Source: Phenylobacterium sp. (GTDB taxonomy: Bacteria > Pseudomonadota > Alphaproteobacteria > Caulobacterales > Caulobacteraceae). From it: a stretch of DNA of 64,000 nucleotides. Positions within the stretch are counted from its first letter, which is position 1; each line of letters starts with the position of its first letter. The position numbers were made by a program, and so were the translations under genes. The stretch spans positions 62,001 through 126,000 of the forward strand of contig JAGNIV010000001.1 in assembly GCA_018001015.1 (NCBI GenBank), read 5' to 3'. Below the pieces are notes generated by a model. It saw only the letters and a program-made list of their open reading frames with translations. It did not search any database and had not been told where the DNA came from. This document shows positions 26,847 to 35,800 of this stretch, in pieces.

Positions 26847-27359
26847 TCAGGCGTTGGCGTGAGAGCCGGCCTGGCCGCGATAGAATTCCCGTGTCGCCTT
26901 GAACCGCTCAAACGGGAAGGCGATGGGCGCGCCCGCCAGGGCGCAGGCCAGCATTTCCAGGTGCGCCGCCCAGCCGGCGGCCGAGCGTCCGACATCGTCA
27001 TCCGGCGGCAGGATCAGGGTCAGGGTCAGTTCGACCCCGCCATCGCGAGGCTCAAGCCGCCAGCGGATGGGGCGGGGCGGGTCGGACGGTCCGCTCCAGG
27101 AATATTCCAGCCGCTCACGGGGCGTCAGAGCCGTCACCGTGCTGTCGATCACGATGCCGCTGTCGCCGAAGTCCAGCCGAACCGCGCCGCCCACCCGCAG
27201 GTCGATGCTGCCCGGCGCCAGCCACTGCACCAGCCGCTCGGGCGTGGACAGCGCCGCCCAAACCTCGTCGGGAGACGCCTCAAGCCAGCGCGTCAGACTG
27301 GCTGTCATCGTCGCGCCCTCGCGCCCGAATGTCGCGGGACCGAGTTCAGGATCCGCCAT
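26847..27359 (-). CDS. SRPBCC / AHSA1-domain protein
   Basis: A 170-residue protein of the START/AHSA1 helix-grip fold, thought to bind hydrophobic ligands or act as a co-chaperone. Recognisable parts are the N-terminal SLTRWLEASPDEVWAALSTPE, WLAPGSIDLRVGGAVRLDF and the C-terminal GWAAHLEMLACALAG. TGGAGGTGACC before the ATG at 27359 is an excellent ribosome site. Relatives often pair with an ArsR regulator; none is adjacent here. Confidence 0.8.
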   Translation of the reverse strand: MADPELGPATFGREGATMTASLTRWLEASPDEVWAALSTPERLVQWLAPGSIDLRVGGAVRLDFGDSGIVIDSTVTALTPRERLEYSWSGPSDPPRPIRWRLEPRDGGVELTLTLILPPDDDVGRSAAGWAAHLEMLACALAGAPIAFPFERFKATREFYRGQAGSHANA

Positions 27360-27488
27360 GGGTCACCTCCAGACCCACAGGCTAGGCGGAGCGCGGGCGG
27401 CGCTCGTTGACTCAGGTCAAGACCGGAAGCGGTTGCCCGGCGACGGGGGGAACGGCTAAGGAGGGCCGGCCCAAGCGGGCCACCAGAC

Positions 27489-27564
27489 GCCGGATTAGCT
27501 CAGCTGGTAGAGCAGCGGTTTTGTAAACCGAAGGTCACGGGTTCGAGTCCTGTATCCGGCACCA
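27489..27564 (+). tRNA. tRNA-Thr (TGT anticodon)
   Basis: A 76-base cloverleaf with encoded CCA. GCCGGAT pairs with ATCCGGC. The anticodon loop TTTGTAA gives TGT. The T-arm has GGTTCGAGTCC. No integrase or repeat of its 3' end is seen nearby. Confidence 0.97.
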
Positions 27565-27599
27565 CGTTTTCCTTTGGTGCATAAGGGATTTCGAGAGCC

Positions 27600-27617
27600 C
27601 CCCGCCACCGGGCGGGG
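27600..27617 (+). terminator. possible terminator after tRNA-Thr
   Basis: CCCCGCC pairs with GGCGGGG around ACCG, 36 bp past the tRNA. No T-run follows, so this is a weak call. Confidence 0.3.
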
Positions 27618-27796
27618 AAGGCCCCTCAGTCGCTACCTCATGAGGTTGGCGCTGTCATTCGAACAATGGTCGTGAGCAGCGATGAGAATGACGACGCGAT
27701 TGACCGAAGCGTCCACCCCAGGTTCATCCGGGGCGTCAGGGGGTGAAAAGGCGAAGCTTAGAAAAATTTAGCATCCTTGGTTTAGGGCTAGGGACC

Positions 27797-28135
27797 ATGT
27801 CTGAAGCTCAGTGGCTTGATCGTCGTATTGAACCTCGCGCGCCCACCAGTGACCGGGTGCGCGTGTTCTATGGTCCGGCCCTGGGGTCGTGGTGGGACGC
27901 GACCATGCGCGACGTCAGCGCCAGCGGGATGAAGCTGGAGATTCCGGCCCTGGTGCCCCTGCCCAAGGCGCTGACCGTGCTGCACGTTCCCGACGGGGAA
28001 GTGTTCATCGTGCGGGCCAAGTGGCGCAACCACGACATGATCGGCTGCAAGATCAACCAGCGGCACAATCTGGAAACCGAAACCGACCCGGCTTTCGACG
28101 CCCTGAAGGCCAGCTGGCGCTCTCTCAAGCCGTAG
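27797..28135 (+). CDS. short PilZ-domain protein
   Basis: A 112-residue single-domain protein that fits PilZ, a c-di-GMP binding fold. The N-terminal basic motif is DRRIEPRAPTSDRVRV and the second motif is MRDVSASGMKLEIP (the D-x-S-x-x-G element). Both ligand motifs look intact apart from a spread RxxxR. The start at ATG 27797 has AGGG directly upstream; a GTG at 27743 would add 18 residues. It stands alone, so its target is unknown. Confidence 0.75.
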   Translation: MSEAQWLDRRIEPRAPTSDRVRVFYGPALGSWWDATMRDVSASGMKLEIPALVPLPKALTVLHVPDGEVFIVRAKWRNHDMIGCKINQRHNLETETDPAFDALKASWRSLKP

Positions 28136-28195
28136 GTCGGGCCTGCGATAGGTCCGTGCTCGGTCGCGCGGTGGCGTTCGGCCGGCGATGGCGCT

Positions 28196-28246
28196 AGACC
28201 CTTTCCGGATCAGGTTGAAACAACCTGAGCCGATGAAAAGGGGTCT
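28196..28246. repeat. REP-like imperfect palindrome
   Basis: A 51-bp element starts AGACCC and ends GGGTCT, with CAGGTTG-AAA-CAACCTG in the middle. It reads as a hairpin on either strand. Only 14 bp separate it from the next palindrome. Similar intergenic palindromes are common in Caulobacterales, from memory. Confidence 0.6.
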
Positions 28247-28260
28247 ATCTTCTTGAACCT

Positions 28261-28310
28261 AGAGCATGTCCGGGCGGCGAACCGGTTCCCACTTGCGCCT
28301 GACATGCTCT
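28261..28310. repeat. REP-like palindrome with perfect 10-bp arms
   Basis: AGAGCATGTC (28261-28270) is perfectly complementary to GACATGCTCT (28301-28310). The centre contains GGCGGCGAACCGGTTCCCAC. It is a dispersed-repeat type element in the gap before the YaiI gene, ending 13 bp before its start. Confidence 0.7.
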
Positions 28311-28322
28311 CGTGACGGCCCC

Positions 28323-28790
28323 ATGATCGCCAAGCCCATCGAGATCTTCATCGACGCCGACGCCTGCCCGGTGAAGGACGAGATCTACAAGGTCGCCCAG
28401 CGCTACGGACTGAAGACCTGGGTGGTGTCCAACGCCTTCATCATGATCCCCAGGTCCTCGATGATCGAGCGGGTGATCGTCGACGCCGGGCCCGACGTGG
28501 CCGACGACTGGATCGCCGAGCATGTGGCGCCGGGCGACGTGGCGGTCACCAATGACATCCCCCTGGCCGAGCGGGTGCTGACGGCGGGGGCCCACGCGGT
28601 GGCGCCCAACGGCAAGCCCTTCACCGAGAACTCCATCGGCGCGGCCATCGCCCAGCGGGCCCTCATGGAGCAGCTGCGGTCCACCGGCGACATCATGGGC
28701 GGCCCCAAGCCCTTCGACCGCAATGACCGGTCGCGGTTCCTGCAGGCCCTGGACGAGATCATCCAGAAGGAGCGCCGCAAGCGGGGCTGA
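28323..28790 (+). CDS. YaiI/YqxD family protein (UPF0178)
   Basis: A 155-residue protein of the UPF0178 family, related to NYN/PIN-like nucleases by fold. The N-terminus IEIFIDADACPVKDEIYKVA carries the conserved acidic residues. GDVAVTNDIPLAERVL and APNGKPFTENSIG follow, also family hallmarks. The ATG at 28323 fits; an upstream extension would run through the palindromic repeat. Function not established. Confidence 0.88.
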   Translation: MIAKPIEIFIDADACPVKDEIYKVAQRYGLKTWVVSNAFIMIPRSSMIERVIVDAGPDVADDWIAEHVAPGDVAVTNDIPLAERVLTAGAHAVAPNGKPFTENSIGAAIAQRALMEQLRSTGDIMGGPKPFDRNDRSRFLQALDEIIQKERRKRG

Positions 28791-28852
28791 GCGCTTGCCA
28801 ACCGCGGCGCTTGGGGTAGCTTGCCGGCCATTCGCCCTGGAGAGGATTTCCC

Positions 28853-29356
28853 ATGCGCCGTCTCGCCCTGACGCTCGCCGCCACTGTCGCCGTCATCGGT
28901 CTGTCGGCCTGCGGCAAGTCCGGCGGATCCAGCAGCGGCGAGACCGCCTCGGCCCCGGCGCCGGCCGCGGCTCCCGAGCCCACCGACGCCGAGAAGCAGG
29001 CCCTGCTGGCCGCCCTGCCCGCCCCCTACAACAGCGGAGACCTAGCCAACGGCAAGAAGGTGTTCGCGATCTGCAAGTCCTGCCACACCCTCGTGCCCGG
29101 CGGCGCCAACATGACCGGTCCGAACCTCTACGGCATGTTCGGCCGCAAGCCCGGGTCCGCGGAGGGGTACAAGTATTCCGACGTCGTGAAGGCGGCGACC
29201 TTCACCTGGGACGCCGAGCACTTGGACCAGTGGCTGACCAGCCCCAAGACCTTCATGCCCGGCACCAAGATGAGCTTCCTGGGCGTCAAGGACGCCAAGG
29301 ACCGCGTCGACCTGATCGCCTATCTGAAGGTCGAGACCGGCTACACGCCCCACTGA
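28853..29356 (+). CDS. membrane-anchored (lipoprotein) cytochrome c
   Basis: A 167-residue class I cytochrome c. The signal ends in a lipobox (VIGLSAC at residue 20), so it should be lipid-anchored in the periplasm. A Ser/Ala/Pro linker follows. The heme site is CKSCH near residue 75 and the axial Met lies in PGTKMSF near residue 143. GPNLYGMFGRKPGSAEGYKYS is the mitochondrial/c2-type core. It likely carries electrons between respiratory complexes. It is close to the YaiI gene but probably separately transcribed. Confidence 0.9.
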   Translation: MRRLALTLAATVAVIGLSACGKSGGSSSGETASAPAPAAAPEPTDAEKQALLAALPAPYNSGDLANGKKVFAICKSCHTLVPGGANMTGPNLYGMFGRKPGSAEGYKYSDVVKAATFTWDAEHLDQWLTSPKTFMPGTKMSFLGVKDAKDRVDLIAYLKVETGYTPH

Positions 29357-29374
29357 CCTGCTAAGCGGCGCGAC

Positions 29375-29403
29375 CCGTTCGCGCGGAAAAGGCGCGCGAA
29401 CGG
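29375..29403 (+). terminator. hairpin after cytochrome c gene
   Basis: CCGTTCGCGC pairs perfectly with GCGCGAACGG around a nine-base loop, 18 bp past the stop. The T-rich tail is poor, so termination is likely but not certain. Confidence 0.45.
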
Positions 29404-29413
29404 TTCGGCAACC

Positions 29414-29445
29414 TTGACGCGCATATCCGCGCGCCTCACCATTAT
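29414..29445 (+). promoter_or_regulatory. possible promoter of the candidate RNA
   Basis: TTGACG at 29414-29419 is a good -35. The best -10 is CATTAT at 29440-29445, but the 20-base spacer is longer than optimal. Weak call, kept because the terminator downstream needs a promoter. Confidence 0.3.
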
Positions 29446-29451
29446 GGGGTC

Positions 29452-29620
29452 GGGCTGTTCAAGCATCGGCGCCGCCCTTCTCCCCCTGGGATCGGCGGAC
29501 TAGGGGTATGGCTCCGCCGCTGGAGCCGTATCAGCGCCGGCGCGACGCCCCCGTCGTCGCCGGCGCAACCATCCCATGACAGTCTCTCCTCCTCCCCGCT
29601 CCGGCGGGGAGGCCTTTTTC
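29452..29620 (+). ncRNA. candidate structured small RNA
   Basis: Three stems follow one another. The first is GGCTCC/GGAGCC (29510-29527). The second is GCGCCGGCG plus CGACG with its complement and one bulged T (29534-29566, 14 bp). The third is a terminator, CCTCCCCGC/GCGGGGAGG (29591-29612), running into TTTTT. Neighbouring plus-strand genes end before it, and the next gene is on the other strand. The terminator points the plus way only. It does not match tRNA, SRP RNA, RNase P or tmRNA features known to me. The 5' end is a guess. Confidence 0.45.
29591..29620 (+). terminator. strong terminator of the candidate RNA
   Basis: A perfect 9-bp GC stem with a TCCG loop is followed by CCTTTTTC on the plus strand. 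The minus strand side lacks a T-run. Confidence 0.8.
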
Positions 29621-29699
29621 AGAGCTTGAGGCCTGAAGGTCAGCGGATCTCAATCGGCGATCAGAGCCGGGGCGCGGGCGCCCGGTCGCCGCCCCGCCC

Positions 29700-31508
29700 T
29701 CAGAACTCCTCCCACTCTCCACCCGACGCTCCGCCCGACGCGGCCTTGCGACCCCCCATCATGGCGGCGACCCGAGCCTGCTGCTGCGCGACGGGGTTGC
29801 GGCCAGGGGCGTGACGGCCGGGTTGGGCGGTCTCCGGGCGGTCGGGACGGTAGGCCGTCTCCCCGGTCTGGAAGCGGCCAATCAGGCGGGTGAGTTCCTG
29901 GGACTCGCTGCGCAGGCTGGAGGCCGCGGCGGTGGCCTGCTCCACCATAGCGGCGTTCTGCTGGGTCACCTGGTCCATCTGGTTGACCGCGGTATTGACC
30001 TGGGCCAGGCCGGTGGCCTGTTCCTGGGACGACTGGGCGATCTCGATGATCAGGCCGTCAATCTCGGCCACCTTGCCGACGATGCCGCTCAGCGCTTCTC
30101 CGGTCTCGTCCACAAGTTTCACGCCGCGCGCCACCTGGGCGCTGGAGGTGGCGATCAGGGTCTTGATCTCCTTGGCCGCGTCGGCCGAGCGCTGGGCGAG
30201 CGCGCGCACCTCGGAGGCCACCACGGCGAACCCCCGGCCCGCCTCGCCGGCGCGGGCGGCTTCAACGCCGGCGTTCAGGGCCAGCAGGTTGGTCTGGAAG
30301 GCGATCTCGTCGATCACCCCGATGATCTGGGTGATCTGCTTGGAGGAGGCCTCGATCTCCCCCATGGCGGCGACCGCCTCGCGAACAACCTGACCAGAGC
30401 GTTCGGCGTCTCCGCGGGCGCTCGACGCGGCGGTGGAGGCCTGGGTCGCGCCCGCGGCGCTGCGTCTCACCGTGGCGGTGATCTCGTCAAGCGCCGCCGC
30501 GGTCTCCTCCAGGCTCGCGGCCTGCTGTTCGGTGCGGCGCGACAGATCGTCGGAGGCCGAGGCGATCTCGTCGGCGCCGCCGCCCACGCTGCCGGTCGAC
30601 GCCGCCACGGCGCGGACCGTCTCCTGCAGGGTGCCCATCGCCGCGTTGAAATCGTTGCGGAGTTTTTCGAAGGCCGGGTCAGACGGCCTGTCTATGCGAT
30701 GGGTCAGGTTGTTGTCGGCCAGTTGCACCAGGCCCACGGCGATGTCGTCGACGGCCTGGACTCGCCCGGTGATGTCGGTGGCGAACTTGACGACCTTCAC
30801 GACCCGGCCGTCGTGGTCAAAGATCGGATTGTAGGAGGCCTGGATCCAGACCTCACGCCCGCCCTTGCCAATCCGCTTGAACTCGGCGGCGACGAACTCG
30901 CCGTCGTTCAGCTTGCGCCAGAAGTCCTGGTACTCCGCCGAGCGGCCGGACTCCGGCTCGACGAACATGCGGTGATGCTGGCCCTTGACCTCGGCCAGGG
31001 TGTAGCCGAGCGCCTTGAGGAAGTTCTCATTGGCGTCGAGGATCTCCCCGCCCAGGTTGAACTCGATGATTGCCTGGGACCGCGAGATGGCGGCGATCTT
31101 GCCCTCGAACTCGGCGTTGCGCAGCTTTTCGGCGGTGATCACCGTGGCGACCTTCACCACCTTGGCGACGACGCCCCGGGCGTCACGGACCGGGTTGTAG
31201 GACGCCTGAATCCAGACCTCCGCGCCCCCCTTGCCGATGCGCTTGTATTCCCTCGCATCGAACTCGCCCCGGCCCAGCTTGGCCCAGAAGGCGGCGTAGT
31301 CCGGGCTCCGGGCATAGGCCGGATCGACGAACAGGCTGTGGTGCTTGCCCTTGATCTCCGACAGGTCGTAGCCGAGGGCGGCGCAGAAATTGCGGTTTGC
31401 GGTGAGCACGACACCCTTGGGATCGAACTCGATGATCGCCAGGGCTTGGCCGAGCGCCTCAAGGGTGGCCGCGGCGCCCGCCCCAGACCCGAGATGAATG
31501 CCGAACAT
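29700..31508 (-). CDS. soluble methyl-accepting chemotaxis protein with two PAS domains
   Basis: A 602-residue chemoreceptor with no membrane helix, so cytoplasmic. PAS 1 spans about residues 20-125 and PAS 2 about 145-250. They are close duplicates: both contain a [18 protein letters not shown] stretch. A linker or HAMP-like section follows, then the signalling domain with the hairpin tip [22 protein letters not shown] near residue 400. The last five residues, EWEEF, fit the xWxxF tether that binds CheR/CheB in other receptors. PAS repeats suggest energy or redox sensing; the ligand is unknown. No che genes are adjacent. Confidence 0.9.
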   Translation of the reverse strand: MFGIHLGSGAGAAATLEALGQALAIIEFDPKGVVLTANRNFCAALGYDLSEIKGKHHSLFVDPAYARSPDYAAFWAKLGRGEFDAREYKRIGKGGAEVWIQASYNPVRDARGVVAKVVKVATVITAEKLRNAEFEGKIAAISRSQAIIEFNLGGEILDANENFLKALGYTLAEVKGQHHRMFVEPESGRSAEYQDFWRKLNDGEFVAAEFKRIGKGGREVWIQASYNPIFDHDGRVVKVVKFATDITGRVQAVDDIAVGLVQLADNNLTHRIDRPSDPAFEKLRNDFNAAMGTLQETVRAVAASTGSVGGGADEIASASDDLSRRTEQQAASLEETAAALDEITATVRRSAAGATQASTAASSARGDAERSGQVVREAVAAMGEIEASSKQITQIIGVIDEIAFQTNLLALNAGVEAARAGEAGRGFAVVASEVRALAQRSADAAKEIKTLIATSSAQVARGVKLVDETGEALSGIVGKVAEIDGLIIEIAQSSQEQATGLAQVNTAVNQMDQVTQQNAAMVEQATAAASSLRSESQELTRLIGRFQTGETAYRPDRPETAQPGRHAPGRNPVAQQQARVAAMMGGRKAASGGASGGEWEEF

Positions 31509-31777
31509 TGCGCCTCCAGAGTAAAATGCTCACCGAAGAGCGGAATTCTGAGTGTAGCCCGCGCCCCGACGACTCATAATCGCGCCTACGCTCGACCTCT
31601 TAATTGTCGTTGTTCGACGTAAAGCTCTGGTGAATTCCACCCGCGCAGCAAGTCTCCCGTATGCGCAGGACAGTGCCGAATCGTGGTGGAATTCCGCAGC
31701 CTGGGGCGGCTGGAACTCTATCCATCGCCCTTCAAGCACCGCAGATTTTAAGCATATACTCAATATAGGGACATCGA
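31509..31777. other. divergent intergenic region, AT-richer
   Basis: 269 bp between the chemoreceptor and the AraC-type gene. It is noticeably less GC-rich near 31600 and 31750. It must hold both promoters. I see no clear operator or gene. Confidence 0.4.
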
Positions 31778-32776
31778 GTGCTGAATTCTGATCACGCCGC
31801 CGACGTCCAGCTGTTTGGCGCGCACCCGATCTTCCGCGCCAGGGATCGTGACACCTTGTCGGCCAGGCTCATGGAGGGGTACCGGGCGACGATCCGTCGA
31901 ACCGATGACGCCGAGGTTCCCCTGTTGGCGATCGCCAACCGCCTACAGGTAGGCGGCGTGCATCTGCATTATTGCCGGTACGATGCGCCGGTGCAGATCG
32001 CCTTTCCGGCCATGGCGGGGTATCGGCAGCTCGTCTGCCTTTCCGGCCACGGGGAGATCGTGTCGTCGAGGCGGCGGATGGCGATCGACGGGGATCACGC
32101 AGGAACCCTGCCGCCGGAAACGCCCTTCGAGGCCTCCTACAGCCAGGGCTACCAGCACATGGTGCTCCAGTTCGATGAAGAGAGCCTGCGCCGCAAGGCC
32201 GAGGCGCTGGCGGGCCAGGCCCTTCCGCGGGACCTGCGGCTCTCGATCATGCAGCCCTTGCCCCGCGCCGGACGTAGCCGGACGCGGCACATCGCGCGCG
32301 CCCTGGGGCAGATCTTCGCCTCGGAAGGCGCCCATCTCGACACCTGGGCGATCGAGATGTCTCACGCGCTGACCAGCGCCTTTCTGATCGAGACCCTGGA
32401 CGGCGACCTGTTGCAGACCTCGGCCAAGGAGTCCGGGCGGACCAGCGTGTCGCTGCTGGAGGACTATATCCAGGCCAACTGGCGGCGCCCGATCGGCGCG
32501 GAGGACATCGCCGAGGCCTGCGGCGTCAGCGTGCGCAGCGTGTTCGCCCGGTTCAAACGCCACCGGGGAGTCTCGCCCCTGACCTATCTGAGGGAGGTGC
32601 GGCTGGGGCATGCCAACCGCATGTTGCTGGAGGCGGAGGCCGGCGCCTCGGTGATCGACATCGCCCTGGCCTGCGGCTTCGCCAGCCTGGGGCACTTCGC
32701 ACAGCGCTACCGGGAGCGGTTCGGCGAACTCCCCTCGGCGACCCTGGCCCGGGGCGACCGCCGCCCTCGGAATTGA
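31778..32776 (+). CDS. AraC family transcriptional regulator
   Basis: A 332-residue regulator. The N-terminal about 200 residues form the AraC-binding-like cupin domain of the AndR/FeaR type (MAGYRQLVCLSGHGEI near residue 77). Two C-terminal helix-turn-helix units follow, with EDIAEACGVSVRSVFARFKRHRG near residue 245 and the AraC signature VIDIALACGFASLGHFAQRYRERFG near residue 290. GTG start with AGGG seven bases upstream. It is convergent with the RND genes. The target and effector are unknown. Confidence 0.88.
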   Translation: MLNSDHAADVQLFGAHPIFRARDRDTLSARLMEGYRATIRRTDDAEVPLLAIANRLQVGGVHLHYCRYDAPVQIAFPAMAGYRQLVCLSGHGEIVSSRRRMAIDGDHAGTLPPETPFEASYSQGYQHMVLQFDEESLRRKAEALAGQALPRDLRLSIMQPLPRAGRSRTRHIARALGQIFASEGAHLDTWAIEMSHALTSAFLIETLDGDLLQTSAKESGRTSVSLLEDYIQANWRRPIGAEDIAEACGVSVRSVFARFKRHRGVSPLTYLREVRLGHANRMLLEAEAGASVIDIALACGFASLGHFAQRYRERFGELPSATLARGDRRPRN

Positions 32777-32806
32777 GCACCCGCGCGGAGATTCCGCGGC
32801 AGCGCC

Positions 32807-35800
32807 CTACTCGGCCGCGTTCGCGGCACGGGTTTGTTCAGCCTCCTCGAAGGCCTCGATGCGGCGGGCGGTGGCGAGCGGCGACTTCGTGAAGCGCGCC
32901 AGCAGGTTGTAGAACACCGGCACGATGAACAGCGTCAGCAGGGTCGTGAAGATGGCCCCGAAGAAGATCACCACCCCGATAGTCTTACGGCTCTCGCCGC
33001 CGGCCCCGCCCTCGAAGATCAGCGGAAGGGCCCCCGCCGCCGCCGAGATCGAGGTCATGATGATCGGCCGCAGGCGCAGGGAGGCGCTCTCGATGACCGC
33101 CTCACGGATCGACAGGCCATCGTCGCGGAGCTGGTTGGCGAACTCCACGATCAGGATGCCGTTCTTGGCGGCGATGCCCACCAGGATTATCAGCCCGATC
33201 TGACTGTAGGTATTGATTGTGGATCCCGCCACCAGCAGGCCGAACAGGCCCCCCAGCACGGCGACCGGCACGGTCAGCATGATCACCGCCGGGTGGATCC
33301 AGCTCTCGAACTGGGCGGCCAGGACCAGGAAGACCAGCAGCAGGGCCATGCCGAAGGCCAGGCCCACGGCGCCGCCCGCCTCCAGATAGTCGCGCGCCGT
33401 GCCACCCCATTTCACCGTCGTGCCGGGGTTCTTGGCGACCTCGGCCTGCAGGAAGGTCACGGCTTCGCCGACCGTGTAGCCGGGGTTGAGCTGGACGCTG
33501 AGGGTGATGGCGCGCAGCCGGTCGACCCGGGACCGGTCCGGCGTGTCGCCGCGCACGTGGGTGGTGACCACCGAGGACAGCGGGATGGTCGTCCCGGCGC
33601 CGGTACGCACATAGAGGTTGGCGAGGTCGTTCTCGTTCTGGCGGTTGGCGCGGTCGGTCTGCAGGATGACGTCGTATTCCTGGCCATCCTTGATGTAGGT
33701 GGTGACCTTGCGCGAGCCGAACATGGTCTCCAGGGCGCGGCCCACCGACCGCGCCGAGACCCCCAGGGTCGCGGCCTTGTCGCGGTCCAGATCCACCAGC
33801 AGACGCGGCGAGGTCGGCTCATAGTCCAAGCGAGGACGCGCCATGCCGGGATTGGCCTGGACGGCGGTCATCAGCGGCCGGACGAGGCGCTCGATCTCGG
33901 CATACTCGTTGCCCACCACGATCAGGTCGACGTTGCCCCCGCCGCCGCCCGGGCCACCGCCGCCCCGTTGCAGACTCGGACGGACCGAGGCGATGGCGCG
34001 GATGGCGGTGATCTTGGCGAATTCCTTGTTGAGCTCGGCGGCCAGGTCCTGGGAGCTGATCTTGTGGGCGGCGTCGTCGCGCAGGGACGCATTGGCGTTG
34101 CCGGTGTTGAACTGGTTCTGGCCGAAGCGTGGCACACCCAGGGTGTAGCGGGTGATCGTGCCGTCCTTCAGCAGGGCCTCCAGGCGGGCCTCCACCTGCT
34201 TGGCGGCCGGGAGCGTGTAGTCGTAGCCGGCGCCTTCCGGCCCCTGGATATTGATGTCCACCCGGCCGCGGTCCTCATTGGGCACCAGCTCGCGGGGCAG
34301 GACGGTGAAAAGCGCGAAGGCCAGGCCCGACAGCACCACCACCAGGGCCACGGCCGAGACCGAGGCCGCACGGCGCCCCAACATGGCGTCCAGGGAGGCG
34401 TGATAGGAGTTGCGCAGCCTGGTCATGCCGGCGTCCACGCGCCGGGCGATGAAGCCCTCGCCATGGGCCGGGCGCAGCAGCTTCGACGCCAGCATCGGCG
34501 ACAGGCTGAGCGCCAGCAGGGCGGAGAAGGCCACCGCCGCGGTGATGGCCACGGCCAGCTCCACGAACAGCTTGCCGATATAGCCCGGCAGGAACATCAG
34601 CGGCGCGAACACCGAGATCAGCACGATGGTCGTGGCCACGACGGCAAAGAATACCTGGCGCGCGCCGCGCTGGGCGGCCACCACGGGCGGCTCGCCCTCG
34701 TCCACCCGGCGCTGGATGTTCTCCACCACGACGATGGCGTCGTCCACCACCAGACCGATGGCCAGCACCAGGGCCAGCAGGGTCAGCAGGTTGATGGTGA
34801 AGCCCAGCGGGGCGAGCACGATAAAGGTCGAGAGGATACAGATTGGCGCGACCACCGAGGGTATGATCGCCGCCCGCCAGGTGCCCAGGAAGACGAAGTT
34901 GACCAGGGCCACGAGCGCCAGCGAGATCGCCATGGTGATCCAGACTTCCTGGATGGCCTGCTTGGTGAAGACCGTGAAATCGACGGCGATCTCCAGCTTG
35001 GTGCCGGGCGGCAACGACTTGTTGATCTCGGGCAGCTGGTCGGCGACGCCCTTGGAGATTTCAAGGTCGTTGGCCTGTGACTGACGGGTGATGGCGATAC
35101 CCACCATGTCGCGGCCGTTGGACCGGAAGGTGCGGCGACGCTCGTCGGCCGCCTCCTCGATCCGCGCGATATCGCCCAACCGGGTCACATAGGCGTTCTG
35201 GCCCCGATCGGCGGCGCTGACCGCGCCGTCCGCCGCGGCCGTTGTGCCGAGCGCGCCAGCCGAGCCGGCCACGCTGGCCGAGCCCGACGCTCCGCGAGCT
35301 CCCGAGGTCACCGGCAGCTCCTTGAACTGCTGCGCCGTCGAGTAGCCGCGGGCGACGCGGATGGTGAAGTCCTTGGCGGGCGCTTCCAGCGCCCCGGCCG
35401 GAAGTTCCAGGTTCTGGGCGTTCAGCGCGCTCTCGACGTCATCGACGGTGATGCCGCGCGAGGCCATGGCCTGGGGATCAAGCCAGATGCGCATCGAATA
35501 GAGCTGGCTGCCGCCGAGATTCACCTGGGCGACGCCGGGGATCGTCGAGATCCGCTCCACCAAGTAGCGGTTGGCGTAGTCGGAGAGCTGCAGCCGGTTC
35601 AGCTTGGTGGACGAGAAGGCCAGGAACATGATCGGCGCGCCGTCGGCGTTGGCCTTGGCGATCTGCGGCGGATCGGCCTGGTCGGGAAGCTGCGAGGTGA
35701 CCCGGCTGACGGCGTCGCGCACGTCGTTGGCCGCCGTGTCGAGGTCGCGGTCGAGGGAGAAGGACACGCTGATCCGTGAGGAGCCGTCCCGCGAGGACGA

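Larger units (their letters stand above)
29357..29699. other. 343-bp intergenic region
   Basis: No convincing coding frame. It holds the cytochrome hairpin and then a hairpin-rich plus-strand unit with its own strong terminator, listed separately. Two tiny plus-strand frames (20 and 23 codons, at 29444 and 29509) have no proper ribosome site. Confidence 0.5.

Noticed and set aside
27489-27564. tRNA-Thr as an integration site for a genomic island
   Set aside because: No integrase, no repeat of the tRNA 3' end, and no change of gene content on either side.
28261-28310. CRISPR repeat, because palindromic elements lie close together
   Set aside because: The two palindromes differ in sequence and there are no regularly spaced copies or spacers; no cas genes.
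31778-32776. AraC regulator as the local regulator of the RND pump
   Set aside because: The genes are convergent and share no promoter region, so the neighbourhood gives no support.
32834-35080. 748-codon plus-strand frame
   Set aside because: Fully antisense to the RND permease, which is certain; rich in Gly/His/Gln as expected from a shadow frame.
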